Positions 14,974-23,606 of a stretch of DNA of 28,169 nt are shown piece after piece. Source of the stretch: Planctomycetota bacterium (GTDB lineage Bacteria; Planctomycetota; Phycisphaerae; Sedimentisphaerales; Anaerobacaceae); the NCBI GenBank assembly GCA_023139715.1, contig JAGLNB010000008.1, forward strand, positions 1 to 28,169, read 5' to 3'. Below the pieces are notes generated by a model. That model was not told the origin of the DNA and did not search any database. It saw nothing but the letters and a program-made list of their open reading frames with translations. The translations under genes were made by a program, and so were the position numbers. Positions within the stretch are counted from its first letter, which is position 1. Every line of letters begins with the position of its first letter.

Positions 14974-15102
14974 ATGGAAGAGGGAACGAAAGGGATAAGA
15001 ATTGAAAAAAGCATGTGGAAAAAACTGTTAAGAATAAAACTTGACAAAGACTTCTCTAATATGACCCAAGTCATAGAGCATTTATTGAGTAATCAAAGAT
15101 AA
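14974..15102 (+). CDS. Small ribbon-helix-helix-like DNA-binding protein
   Basis: 42 aa from ATG 14974. The pattern GIRIEKSMWKKLLRIKLD (short strand, first helix) followed by FSNMTQVIEHLLSNQR (second helix) fits CopG/Arc-type ribbon-helix-helix proteins, with the usual hydrophobic spacing. AGGAAGG is present but about 16 nt upstream, longer than ideal; no alternative in-frame start exists nearby. It probably represses itself and the divergent operon through the repeats between them. Confidence 0.5.
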   Translation: MEEGTKGIRIEKSMWKKLLRIKLDKDFSNMTQVIEHLLSNQR

Positions 15103-15603
15103 GCCCTGTACCTAGATAGTGATTAAATTATTGATTGATGTAGCCTTGAAATCAACATGAAACGAATAGAAATACCTGCACATCTATAAGCATTAAATGA
15201 AACATTATAATCCTGATGCTGCCTAATTCATAGCCCTCCAATGAGCGATGAAAGACCGTAAAATCACAGATTACCAATACCAGCTATCCCGAAAATTTGC
15301 TTGTAAATCTGCATCGACCTCTCAATATCCACTTAAGCAAATACACCCACTCCCAAACTATCATACCGCGGTAAAAACCTATTTTCTATTCTATCTATCA
15401 ATCCATCTTCATACTATTAGCCACAATAGATAGTGATAGATGATTTTTAACCCATTGTAAAATAAGGTATTAGGGCAATAGATAGACAATGCCAAAATCA
15501 GCCGCCGCTTTCAAGGCTAGTCCACTCATATTCAGGGTTTTGGAGTTGTATTATTCAGAAAGATTGCTATTATGCAACGGTTAGTATCAATAGGAGCCTT
15601 CGG
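15103..15603. other. Intergenic region with TAGATAGTGAT repeats and a weak promoter
   Basis: 501 nt. TAGATAGTGAT occurs at 15113 and 15427, and related AATAGATAG strings at 15425 and 15477, with TCTATCTATC in opposite sense just before. A frame of 61 codons at 15248-15433 has unlikely composition and no ribosome binding site. TTGTAT (15546-15551) and TATTAT (15568-15573), 16 nt apart, may be the promoter of the sigma-factor operon. Confidence 0.45.
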
Positions 15604-16188
15604 GTGGATTTTGAAATAGCAAATAATTATGCCAAACAGATAGAGCAAGGAGCCGATGCAGAACTCCATCAAAAACTCGCCAACATGTGCACATCGTATC
15701 TCCTGTATCTGAGGAAGAAACTGGGGTTCCATTGCATACCAATTAAAGAAATCACGCGAGAATTAGCCATCGATGCTGTATCAGATGCCATAATGGTTCA
15801 AGAGAGGCGCAACCTTCCATTTACAATATGTCTTCACAATACCTTTCGGGATCGTTGCAGACAAAGGGTTCGAATTATCCGCGAGCAAAACACAATCGGT
15901 ATTATGGGCGAATGTGATATTGCCGATTCCTCATTAGTTATAGGAATGGGTACACATGCCCCTTCAGCAGAGACTAAAGTCCAGAATGCAGAGCAAATTG
16001 AACTTGCCAATGCAATACTCGACAACCACGACCGGTTCTCAAAAAAAGTCATTTACCAAAAAATGAAAGGTTCAACATACCCGGAAATGGCTGATATTTT
16101 CAGCAGCACTCTAAACGAGTGCAAGCGAGTTTATTGGCACGATATTACTCATATCCGGAAGAAATTTGGACAAAACTATGTGAACTAG
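15604..16188 (+). CDS. ECF-type sigma-70 family RNA polymerase sigma factor
   Basis: 194 aa from GTG 15604, with AGGAG 7 nt upstream. The sigma-2 region is about residues 20-90 (LANMCTSYLLYLRKKLG, then ELAIDAVSDAIMV and an Arg-rich core-binding end FRDRCRQRVRII). A linker follows, then sigma-4 (about 140-190) with the helix-turn-helix STYPEMADIFSSTLNECKRV. No sigma-3, so it is ECF-like. It is divergent from standard ECF sequences, and the -10 recognition part is poorly conserved. The next gene encodes a zinc anti-sigma factor, so activity is probably held in check until a signal arrives. It heads the long plus-strand cluster and is the obvious candidate for its activator. Confidence 0.72.
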   Translation: MDFEIANNYAKQIEQGADAELHQKLANMCTSYLLYLRKKLGFHCIPIKEITRELAIDAVSDAIMVQERRNLPFTICLHNTFRDRCRQRVRIIREQNTIGIMGECDIADSSLVIGMGTHAPSAETKVQNAEQIELANAILDNHDRFSKKVIYQKMKGSTYPEMADIFSSTLNECKRVYWHDITHIRKKFGQNYVN

Positions 16189-16230
16189 TACCAGTAAATT
16201 TACACGTTACAGTTTTTTGAGGAATTATAA

Positions 16231-16980
16231 ATGAACTGTCCCAGTAAAGAAGTAATGCAGGATTTTATCGACGGTGAACTGCCAGAAGCGGAGAATCAAA
16301 AAATCGCAGAGCATATCCGGTCGTGTGATACCTGCAAAACCGAATTGCAGGAGATTTTATCACTTCACAACACCATAAATCAAGTCGTCAGCGAAGATGA
16401 GTGTCCGTCTTATGATTTACTTGAAAGTTACGCCAACACTGGTGCGAATGAAAAGATTGGCAAAATCAAGGAACATATCAATTTGTGTAGCCGCTGCAGG
16501 TCTTATGTATGGGCCTTTCAGGCAACCGAAGAGGAATTAGCGGACTGGCAGAGGCAGGAAGAACTTACGTATAGCAAATTCAAGGCCAAAGATCTTGGCT
16601 ATAACACAGCAAAAGAAACACTTAAAAAATTATTGCCAGCGAAAATAGATCTGCTTGAAAAAGGCTGGGAACCCATCTTATCCTTCGTACTTAATCTGAA
16701 AGAGGATGTCTTAGAAAACTGGCCATCCTTCGACCAAAAAACTCAATTGGTTGGCGTTCTTGGTTTTGCTGAAACTCATGACCCCCAAACAGATGCGGCC
16801 TCTGTCATTATAACAACAACACTTTATGTATCCCAATTAGTTTCTGACGGCAAGATTAAGCCACACCAGGAAGATATAGAAGCTGCGATTTCCGAGGTTG
16901 CAATCAAACTCGGTGCAGGCAAGGAGCTTAGCAAAAGACTTATCGAAACCGTGCCACCAATAATATTGAAGTTCAGTTGA
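16231..16980 (+). CDS. Soluble anti-sigma factor with two ZAS zinc motifs
   Basis: 249 aa; TGAGGA 8 nt before ATG 16231. Two zinc-finger anti-sigma units: C3 with H28-x3-C32-x2-C35 (HIRSCDTC), and C58 with H82-x3-C86-x2-C89 (HINLCSRC). Duplication of this domain is uncommon. No membrane segment follows; instead a helical C-terminal domain of about 150 residues (LEKGWEPILSFVLNL and KLGAGKELSKRLIETVPP) with no recognised family. It should bind the sigma factor of the preceding gene in the cytoplasm. With no transmembrane anchor, signalling from the next gene's membrane protease would need an indirect route. Confidence 0.8.
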   Translation: MNCPSKEVMQDFIDGELPEAENQKIAEHIRSCDTCKTELQEILSLHNTINQVVSEDECPSYDLLESYANTGANEKIGKIKEHINLCSRCRSYVWAFQATEEELADWQRQEELTYSKFKAKDLGYNTAKETLKKLLPAKIDLLEKGWEPILSFVLNLKEDVLENWPSFDQKTQLVGVLGFAETHDPQTDAASVIITTTLYVSQLVSDGKIKPHQEDIEAAISEVAIKLGAGKELSKRLIETVPPIILKFS

Positions 16981-16987
16981 GAAGCAA

Positions 16988-19756
16988 ATGCCTGAATACA
17001 TATGGAACATAGGCTTTGCTGTCTCACTTGTATTTACAGTATCTTTCTGTATCTTGATTGCCAGGCGAGTATTCAAATCAGGAGTTGAACACTTCAGCAG
17101 CAGAATTTTAATTCTTTCCGGCATTATCAACACATGTCTATGCGGCCTGTTGTTTTTGTCGCAGGGAATTTACGAAGTTATCAGAATATCAATTTCAGAT
17201 TCAATTCGCCTCAGCCAATTTCTGATTCCTTTTGTATTTATAGCAGTTCCTGCCAGAATTTTATGGAACTACTTTTCAATTCAAAAAAAGCCGGTTACTC
17301 ATTATAACTTACAGCCATGTACAACTAAGGAAGTTAATACAAAAATTGCTGCCATCTGCAAAACCATGGGAATCAACCCTCCGTCAATACTGTCTTCTGG
17401 CATTGTTCATTCACCGTTTGTATTTGGCCACCGTTCAAGCAAGGCCATCCTTGCGATTCCAGAAAGGTGGCTTAATAGCAACGGCAGTCGCCAGTATATT
17501 CAACTTTTGCATGAGCTTTCGCATATCCGTAATCATGATGTGGGTTTTCTTGCATGGTCTAATGCCTGCTTGCAAGATTTACGATTATTATTCATGCTTC
17601 TTCCAGCCCTGATTATTTATTCTTATTTTTTTGGTTATAGCTACACGATACCATCTATCAGCCTGTACCTTGCCTGCTCGTTTATTCTTTTTGTTATGCT
17701 CAGATATGTTATCCGAAAAAGAGAATCGTTAGCTGATATGACAGCCTCAATGCTGATAGAATCCGGCAAGGTCAAAGACGTAATCACTTCGCAGGAAACA
17801 TATACTGCCATTCTCGACACAAATGCAAGGCGAAAATCGAACCCCAAATTCACTGATAAAATTCAGCGATGGCTTTCAGATAAGGCAATGTTTTCTAAAA
17901 GGAAAAAAACATGGAAAGCATTGCTTAAATTTTTCAATTTCTTCAATTTGCTTCACCCTACAATATCGAGCAGAGTAATTAAAATTAACTCACACAATGC
18001 TATCACGCAGCAATTTAGTTCTTCATTGGGCGATAGTTTCTGGGCAGGCGTATCCCTTGGACTTCTGGGCGTCATAATCGGCCTTAGCAGTTATTGGTTT
18101 GCCGTTTTTATACAAAAACCCGCAGAGGACCTTGGATTTGTTCGCCTACCGTTTAATGTGTATGGCATGATAAGCCCGATACCGCTTGGTTTCCTAGCTA
18201 TCTTTCTGGCATTGCCCACATGGTCGGCAGTTAAGGGGCCGATTTTGAACAGGCATTTATTTCTTCCATTATTAGCCCGATATGCTACGGCACTGGCCGG
18301 AGCTTGTTTGGCTTGCCCTCTCATTTTGATGGCGGGAACGGTTGATCAGGATGTTTTACTTTTATTGGCAATATATATTCTCTGGTATATTTTTATTACG
18401 GCTTTCAGTTTCGGTATTAATGTCATACTCGTATCACTATGGGTAACAATACGCTACTTACAATCCAGCCATACCGCAGAATTACGAAAAGCCATCTGGT
18501 CTTTCGTGTTATTTGCAATCGCAATCTTTAGTCTGATATTGGTTGGCTGCGTTTTGATAAACAATGATATGGGGTTTCATGGAAGCAATGTAATATTCAG
18601 TACTATAGCTGGCGGGGCTTTCGTTTCACTAACTGGCAGAGGGGCAAGATTCTCAGAAACGGAGCAATATGTCATCCTGTGTGCCCCCTTCCTGGTATAT
18701 CGCTTTGAAGGCAAATGGTACAAAATTTTAGTCTACGCAATGTGTTCTTTTTATACCACTGCATTGTTATTTATTTTTGCTCCACTTATCTATCTTGCTA
18801 TCGATATTACTTTGGGTAATTTATTTCAAAATATTGATTCAACTCTGGGAATCATTATAGCCGTAGCAGCTAGCTGTGCTGTTATGGTACTACTTGAACG
18901 AAATGGCCTTAAAAGAATTAGTGAACACAAAAGATCTAAGATTAATATCCTTTGCCATTGTCTGAAACTTCTGTCAATCCCTATTAATACAAACGATATT
19001 AAAAGAATCAACGAGGTCATAAACAGCTATGATTTAAAGATTAGGGGTGGTAGAATTCGCAAATCAAATCTAACAATGCATAATGCTTACGAAATTATTT
19101 CAATTACACAGGACGATACCAGCCAAAGCAAAACACTTGCCCATGTATCAAAATGGGTTTTAAAATGCCAAACAGAGGGAGGCTTCGGTCTCTGGCCAAC
19201 AAGCTCGCCAAGGTTATATTCCACATATCAGGCTATATCTATTTTACGAGATGTTGAGTTGCTTGATAAATGTAACGCAGATATGCACATCTCATGGATT
19301 AAGACGCTCCAACAACCAGATGGTACCTTCAAAGGCTCGTGGAGCGAAAGAGACCCATGGCAGGATACTTTCTATGCCGTTAAGTCTCTAAGCATACTTG
19401 GAACATCACTTGATCCAGATAAAGCGAAGCTTTGCAAAAACTGGTGCAACGGCATCCTAACCAATGAAGGCCTGAAATCGGACAAGCCGGACATCATTTT
19501 TTACTGCTTTGGCGTGTTGATAGCTCTTGGTAAAGTCGACGATGAAATTTCAAAACTTGTCTCAGACTGGCTTTCTTCCAAAATAGAAGAACTGCTGCTG
19601 ACAAATATTTCTCTCGATTACGAAAATGTTCATTTTATCATCATGACATACAACCTCTTTGATGGACAACTTAACATCTCATCAGAACCCGTAAATCTCC
19701 TCAGAGATAGGATTCAGATGGCCCTCAGTGCTGAATTAGCTGGCATACGCATCTAA
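16988..19756 (+). CDS. M48/M56-type membrane zinc peptidase fused to prenyltransferase-like toroid
   Basis: 922 aa; starts 8 nt after the anti-sigma stop. Several N-terminal membrane helices (from residue 6, and about 40-100), then a cytoplasmic zinc peptidase: H175-E-L-S-H179 (LLHELSHIRNHD) and the third-ligand region RKRESLAD (E246), as in HtpX/BlaR1 families. A long multi-pass region follows (about 330-640). The C-terminal quarter (about 710-870) carries toroid repeats: WVLKCQTEGGFG, TYQAISILR, WIKTLQQPDGTF and WQDTFYAVKSLSILG, the GGFG/QxxDG-F pattern of protein prenyltransferase and squalene cyclase folds. No catalytic Asp or zinc residues of those enzymes are evident, so this is probably a binding domain. 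Likely a membrane sensor-protease for the sigma switch; the fusion is unfamiliar to me. Confidence 0.8.
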   Translation: MPEYIWNIGFAVSLVFTVSFCILIARRVFKSGVEHFSSRILILSGIINTCLCGLLFLSQGIYEVIRISISDSIRLSQFLIPFVFIAVPARILWNYFSIQKKPVTHYNLQPCTTKEVNTKIAAICKTMGINPPSILSSGIVHSPFVFGHRSSKAILAIPERWLNSNGSRQYIQLLHELSHIRNHDVGFLAWSNACLQDLRLLFMLLPALIIYSYFFGYSYTIPSISLYLACSFILFVMLRYVIRKRESLADMTASMLIESGKVKDVITSQETYTAILDTNARRKSNPKFTDKIQRWLSDKAMFSKRKKTWKALLKFFNFFNLLHPTISSRVIKINSHNAITQQFSSSLGDSFWAGVSLGLLGVIIGLSSYWFAVFIQKPAEDLGFVRLPFNVYGMISPIPLGFLAIFLALPTWSAVKGPILNRHLFLPLLARYATALAGACLACPLILMAGTVDQDVLLLLAIYILWYIFITAFSFGINVILVSLWVTIRYLQSSHTAELRKAIWSFVLFAIAIFSLILVGCVLINNDMGFHGSNVIFSTIAGGAFVSLTGRGARFSETEQYVILCAPFLVYRFEGKWYKILVYAMCSFYTTALLFIFAPLIYLAIDITLGNLFQNIDSTLGIIIAVAASCAVMVLLERNGLKRISEHKRSKINILCHCLKLLSIPINTNDIKRINEVINSYDLKIRGGRIRKSNLTMHNAYEIISITQDDTSQSKTLAHVSKWVLKCQTEGGFGLWPTSSPRLYSTYQAISILRDVELLDKCNADMHISWIKTLQQPDGTFKGSWSERDPWQDTFYAVKSLSILGTSLDPDKAKLCKNWCNGILTNEGLKSDKPDIIFYCFGVLIALGKVDDEISKLVSDWLSSKIEELLLTNISLDYENVHFIIMTYNLFDGQLNISSEPVNLLRDRIQMALSAELAGIRI

Positions 19757-19898
19757 TATCTCACCTCATTTTATCAGCAATGTCTAATTTGAAAAAATTT
19801 CAGATATTTTTCTGCGCATAGCCTTCTCATTGGAGTTGAGATTATAGAGGCAAAACTTTGTTGCGTCTGCCAGAACTATTATCTCGAAAGGAGTTGCT

Positions 19899-20078
19899 AT
19901 GAGTTGGAGAAAAAAACTTACAGAACATATTGCTGACGTCTTGCGATTTGCCGCGTACCTGTTCCTTACACTTGATGCCATCGTGCTATCGCTGTTCCTA
20001 TTCTGGTTCGTAACTCGGTTTATCTTGCGTTTTGCTCAATACATAAATCATCGTATTTTTGAAAATCCATGGTTTTGA
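19899..20078 (+). CDS. Small membrane protein, 59 residues
   Basis: ATG 19899 has a strong AAAGGAG 7 nt upstream. Basic amphipathic start (MSWRKKLTEHIADVLRF), one or two hydrophobic helices (AAYLFLTLDAIVLSLFLFWF, then TRFILRFAQYI) and a short polar end. It lies between the peptidase-toroid gene and a zinc-finger gene 15 nt downstream, in line with the cluster. Function unknown. Confidence 0.6.
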   Translation: MSWRKKLTEHIADVLRFAAYLFLTLDAIVLSLFLFWFVTRFILRFAQYINHRIFENPWF

Positions 20079-20093
20079 GAAAGGAAATGCAAA

Positions 20094-20525
20094 ATGGGAA
20101 TTATTCGAAGAATCAAAAAAATCATAATAAGCCGTAATCCTATCAACGGAACGGTTGACAACATGGGTTCTACTGACGAGGTTCATAACCTCTCGGATAT
20201 GGACAGTTCTCTGGAAAGCCTATACAGCGAAGAAACAATCAACCATCATTGCGGTTGCTTCGGTCCTCCCGGAGGTCGCTGTAGTGAGTGCGGGGTTGTT
20301 AGTTGCATCCGTTGTCACCAGCATTGCGGGGGCACTGATAATCCATCACCTCTAGGTTGCGGCAAGCCGTTATGCCGTGAACACTCCAATTTCATAACAT
20401 TTAGCGAGGGACAAACCCTGGCATTTTGCAAGTCCTGTTATGGCAAAATCGTCAGAAAAGAACGTCGACAAATAGTTGGCAGACTGCTACTCAGCCCGTT
20501 TGTTGAACAGGAGGACACCAAGTGA
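20094..20525 (+). CDS. Zinc-finger protein with RING/treble-clef-like cysteine array
   Basis: 143 aa; GAAAGGAA 7 nt before ATG 20094. The N-terminal 50 residues are polar. From residue 53 a dense Cys/His array follows: HHCGCFGPPGGRCSEC, CIRCHQHCGG, LGCGKPLCREH and a final AFCKSCYGKI, enough for two or three zinc sites of treble-clef or B-box type. The C-terminus is basic. The next gene's GTG start overlaps its stop by 4 nt, and AGGAGG lies just inside its end, so it is translationally coupled to the ATPase. Probably an adaptor for DNA or protein binding by the ATPase; inference only. Confidence 0.65.
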   Translation: MGIIRRIKKIIISRNPINGTVDNMGSTDEVHNLSDMDSSLESLYSEETINHHCGCFGPPGGRCSECGVVSCIRCHQHCGGTDNPSPLGCGKPLCREHSNFITFSEGQTLAFCKSCYGKIVRKERRQIVGRLLLSPFVEQEDTK

Positions 20526-22216
20526 AAAACGATGACATACTAAATGACATTGACAAAAAAATTCTGGTCGGCAGTAAAATGGGAGTATTCAATAACCCTT
20601 TAGGCCGAAAACTGCAGCAGCTTCATGGTCTCGGCCTTCTTGATCCCTGGGCTATCGGGCAGATCAATAAACGAGTTGATAAACAATTACGTAAAGAGGC
20701 CTTCAGGGCAATCCCCTTTAAGCAACCACAGCTTTACTCAGGGGAACTAATCCTCGGTGCAGATGAAAAACATCATCCAATCAAATCGCCCGTTCAGTAC
20801 ATGAACGCCGGCAGTCTCTTAGTAGCCAACACTGGTTCCGGCAAAACAACCTTAGTCAGTTACTATGCCACTCAGATCGCTCATCGCGTCAAGGGTATGT
20901 GGCTTGTGGATATAAGAAAAAAAGAATTCAGGCTACTCAAAACAGAATTTTCGAACATGGGAATTGACCTTATTATAGTTCGAAGCAGGAAATTCAAGAT
21001 CAATCCCCTTCAGGTGCCATATCATGTCGACCCGTACGAATACGCCTCAACAATAGCTGATGTACTCGTCAAAGTTTTGAACCTGCCTCATCGAGCATCT
21101 GTTCTTCTCAGCAGTTCGATCATTAATATGTACAAGAAATTCAATATACTTAACGGCGGACAAAAGTATCCCACGCTTTTCCATTTATTCGAGGCTGTCC
21201 GTAACAATAGGAATGCCAATTCACAATCACGCCAAGCAATTCTTGACAATCTTGAGGCTATACTACTGGCGTTTGGAACCGAGATGCTTGGTTACTACCG
21301 CGGATGGCCGGTTCATGAGTTGGCTAAACGCCACATAGTATTTGAATTGACAGGCCAGCCAGAGGCAGGCAAGGACCTTGTACTAAATTACCTTGTAGTT
21401 GCCGAATTTATTTCGCGAATATCGCAAGGCATTTCTAACAGGCCAATGGATCTATGGATGAGTATCGACGAAGGACAAAGACTGTTTTCACAAAAAAAAG
21501 AATCGATAGGCCATGGCGGCAACTCAATAACCGACCTTGCAGGCTTGGTAAGAGGTATTGGAGCCGGTCTGTTTGTCTCAGTTTTAACACCAGATGACTT
21601 GTCAAATAAGATACCCGCAATAACCTCGACCAAGTTAATTGGCAGATGTGGTTCTATCGGAGATTACAACGCAGCGGGGCAATTCATGGGTTTAACCAAG
21701 GAACAGATATTCTGGTGTGCTCATAATATGGTACCTGGAATGTTCGTCGGACAAGTAAGTGATGGCCCCTGGAGATACCCATTTTTGTACACCGTTCCCA
21801 AAATGAAGCAGTTAAAAGTCGTTACTGACCATCAAGCAGATGAGAGTTTGAAATCACTGGATTCCTTAGATGTCGAACCGGTCGAGTTTTCCAACTGGTC
21901 TGCCAATGAACGTATTGAAGTTAGTAACAATACCGTACATAAGACACAAAGGGTCGTTGGGCTAACTGATAGCGAATTCAGGCTTCTAAAGGCCATCGTT
22001 GACAATCCCATGCTGTCATCAAGCAGCTATATAAAACTCGCAAAGATAAGCCCGAACACACTCAAAAAACTTCGACCAATCTTTATTGAAAAAGATTTTA
22101 TCAAGGAACACACCGTCGATTCCAGCACTCGCGGTCGCAGCAAAAGGATATGGGAACCACTTGATGCAGGTAAACAGGCAATAGCGCGGATACCACAATT
22201 TAACAGGAGCAAATAA
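20522..22216 (+). CDS. HerA/VirD4-like ATPase with C-terminal winged helix
   Basis: 564 aa from GTG 20522, preceded by AGGAGG. Walker A is VANTGSGKTT (101-110), followed by MWLVDIRKKEFRLLKTEF, a motif seen in type IV coupling proteins and DUF87 ATPases. Walker B is LWMSIDEGQRLF (D315/E316), then GLVRGIGAGLFVSVLTPDDL, the conserved sensor helix. Residues about 455-545 form a winged helix (LTDSEFRLLKAIVDNP and KLAKISPNTLKKLRP). No membrane helices, unlike classical VirD4. Its stop overlaps the start of a PD-(D/E)xK-like gene (TAATG). Architecture mirrors the fused protein at 10535-12466. Expected to be a hexameric DNA motor in transfer, processing or defence. Confidence 0.78.
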   Translation: MKNDDILNDIDKKILVGSKMGVFNNPLGRKLQQLHGLGLLDPWAIGQINKRVDKQLRKEAFRAIPFKQPQLYSGELILGADEKHHPIKSPVQYMNAGSLLVANTGSGKTTLVSYYATQIAHRVKGMWLVDIRKKEFRLLKTEFSNMGIDLIIVRSRKFKINPLQVPYHVDPYEYASTIADVLVKVLNLPHRASVLLSSSIINMYKKFNILNGGQKYPTLFHLFEAVRNNRNANSQSRQAILDNLEAILLAFGTEMLGYYRGWPVHELAKRHIVFELTGQPEAGKDLVLNYLVVAEFISRISQGISNRPMDLWMSIDEGQRLFSQKKESIGHGGNSITDLAGLVRGIGAGLFVSVLTPDDLSNKIPAITSTKLIGRCGSIGDYNAAGQFMGLTKEQIFWCAHNMVPGMFVGQVSDGPWRYPFLYTVPKMKQLKVVTDHQADESLKSLDSLDVEPVEFSNWSANERIEVSNNTVHKTQRVVGLTDSEFRLLKAIVDNPMLSSSSYIKLAKISPNTLKKLRPIFIEKDFIKEHTVDSSTRGRSKRIWEPLDAGKQAIARIPQFNRSK

Positions 22217-22578
22217 TGCGAGGCAAAGCATTTCACAACCGAATAGCAGAGGAAACTAAAACGATTTTCAGTAACCACCACTGGCAGGTCTACACAGAAC
22301 ATCGCTACCGCAAAAACGGCATAACGACCTATCTCGATCTATTTGCCATCAAAGGTAACCAGACAATCGCCTGTGAGATTGAGACTACCATCCGACACGC
22401 TATTGATAACACACTTAAGGCACAAGTTGCAGGTCTTGTTTTATGGATCATCGTACCAACCCGCACACTGCGTCGTCAGATAGAACGTAAATTGGAATCG
22501 TCAGGCGTTACCGAAAACCGTCAATCAATCAAAACCATATTGTTAAGCCAAGTTAATACAGAACTAAATTTATTGTGA
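22216..22578 (+). CDS. Small PD-(D/E)xK-like protein partnering the ATPase
   Basis: 120 aa; ATG 22216 overlaps the ATPase stop (TAATG), with AGGAG upstream. The fold reads helix, then HHWQVYTEHRYRKNG, D41 in TYLDLFAI, E54-I-E56-T in TIACEIETTIRH, then strand LVLWIIVPT and a basic helix. Asp to Glu is exactly 13 residues, as in the fused protein (D560/E573), and E-I-E-T and a following Asn are shared. The usual catalytic ExK is ExE, so it may use another lysine or be an inactive binding domain. Coupled to the motor, it could act as a nuclease subunit, comparable in principle with HerA-NurA, though unrelated in detail. Confidence 0.7.
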   Translation: MRGKAFHNRIAEETKTIFSNHHWQVYTEHRYRKNGITTYLDLFAIKGNQTIACEIETTIRHAIDNTLKAQVAGLVLWIIVPTRTLRRQIERKLESSGVTENRQSIKTILLSQVNTELNLL

Positions 22579-22590
22579 AGGGATAAAGCT

Positions 22591-22797
22591 ATGAAAATTA
22601 AATGGGGAAATATTTTTGCGTTAGGGATTTTAATCTGCCTGATTGTATTACTGCTGCGATTACCTGAAATAGCGGACCGCATGTCTTTTAGCATAGACAT
22701 TCAACATTATTTCGATAACCCAATGATTGGATTGTGCTTTTTCGGTTTTGTTTGCCTGACAATCGTCGCTGTAGCAAAAATCTTTTCAAATCGATAG
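22591..22797 (+). CDS. Small two-TM protein
   Basis: 68 aa; GAAGGG 9 nt before ATG 22591. Two hydrophobic helices: IFALGILICLIVLLLRLPEI and MIGLCFFGFVCLTIVAVAKI, joined by a short polar loop. Twelve nt after the nuclease-like gene, so in the same transcript. Could be a membrane anchor or a holin-like effector; nothing in the sequence decides. Confidence 0.55.
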   Translation: MKIKWGNIFALGILICLIVLLLRLPEIADRMSFSIDIQHYFDNPMIGLCFFGFVCLTIVAVAKIFSNR

Positions 22798-22955
22798 CAA
22801 ATTGCATCACAAAAGAATTTTCAACTTTTTTATTTTTTTTGAATACAGCCGGCAGTTTCGATGGAGTGTTTATTTTAGAAGGCAAGGTTATTTGCTGCAG
22901 CAATTACGAATTAGCCTAATTAACTTTTTAGCAACAATTTTTGGAAAGGAATATT

Positions 22956-23606
22956 ATGAAAGAAGAAGTCTCAGGCACTGCTTTGCAGTTGGCACAATCT
23001 ATCCAGGAATTAATGGAAGAATATGTGCCTGATTTCCCGGAAGAACTGCCTGAGCAGATTGTACGTCTATCGAATCAGATCAGCCAGATTGAAAACAAAC
23101 AGCAGCAGTCTCTTAACCAATTTGAGTCCATCAGTCAATTATTGAAAAACATGGTTTCGACCAGTAATCTGCTGGAGAAAGCCAGCGAGACAAATTTCTT
23201 ATTGGGCAAGCAGCATTACCAGGAGCATATCATTGAGCCTATGCTGCGTTCGCTTTTTCCTATTTTTGACATCATCGCCGACTCTCGCAGGCATCATGAT
23301 AATTCAGCCGACAACGCAACAAGTTTGACAAACTCAATCTACTCCCAGCTTAGGCAGTTTATAGCAAATTATGATATAGAGATTATTGAACACTCCTCAG
23401 GCGACAGTTTCAATCCTAAAACAATGAAGCCTATCAAGTGGGAAATAACCTCACAAGAGCACCTTGAAAAATCAGTAGCACAGTCTTTGCAAGTCGGATT
23501 TAGAACAGGTCAAACAAAAATCTTAAGACCGGAGACTGTTAGTCTGTTTAAGTACCAACCGTCAAAAACTAATAGTATTACTCTTAACGAAAGGACAGAA
23601 AAATGA
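22956..23606 (+). CDS. GrpE-like nucleotide exchange factor
   Basis: 216 aa from ATG 22956, with AAAGGA 7 nt upstream; a TTG five codons earlier is less likely. A long coiled coil (about 35-90, IVRLSNQISQIENKQQQSL) is followed by four-helix-bundle residues (HIIEPMLRSLFPIFDIIAD) and a beta domain: GDSFNPKTMKPI (149-160) and GFRTGQTKILRPETV (181-195), the equivalents of the GE-x-F-[DN]-P and G-[YF]-x-x-x-x-x-[IL]-RPA regions of GrpE. Its stop overlaps the ATG of the Hsp70 gene (ATGA), so the two are made together. It should release ADP from that Hsp70. Divergent from housekeeping GrpE, so it is presumably dedicated to this element. Confidence 0.7.
   Translation: MKEEVSGTALQLAQSIQELMEEYVPDFPEELPEQIVRLSNQISQIENKQQQSLNQFESISQLLKNMVSTSNLLEKASETNFLLGKQHYQEHIIEPMLRSLFPIFDIIADSRRHHDNSADNATSLTNSIYSQLRQFIANYDIEIIEHSSGDSFNPKTMKPIKWEITSQEHLEKSVAQSLQVGFRTGQTKILRPETVSLFKYQPSKTNSITLNERTEK

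Noticed and set aside
15248..15433. 61-codon plus-strand frame
   Set aside because: No ribosome binding site and unlikely composition (His/Tyr/Ser-rich).
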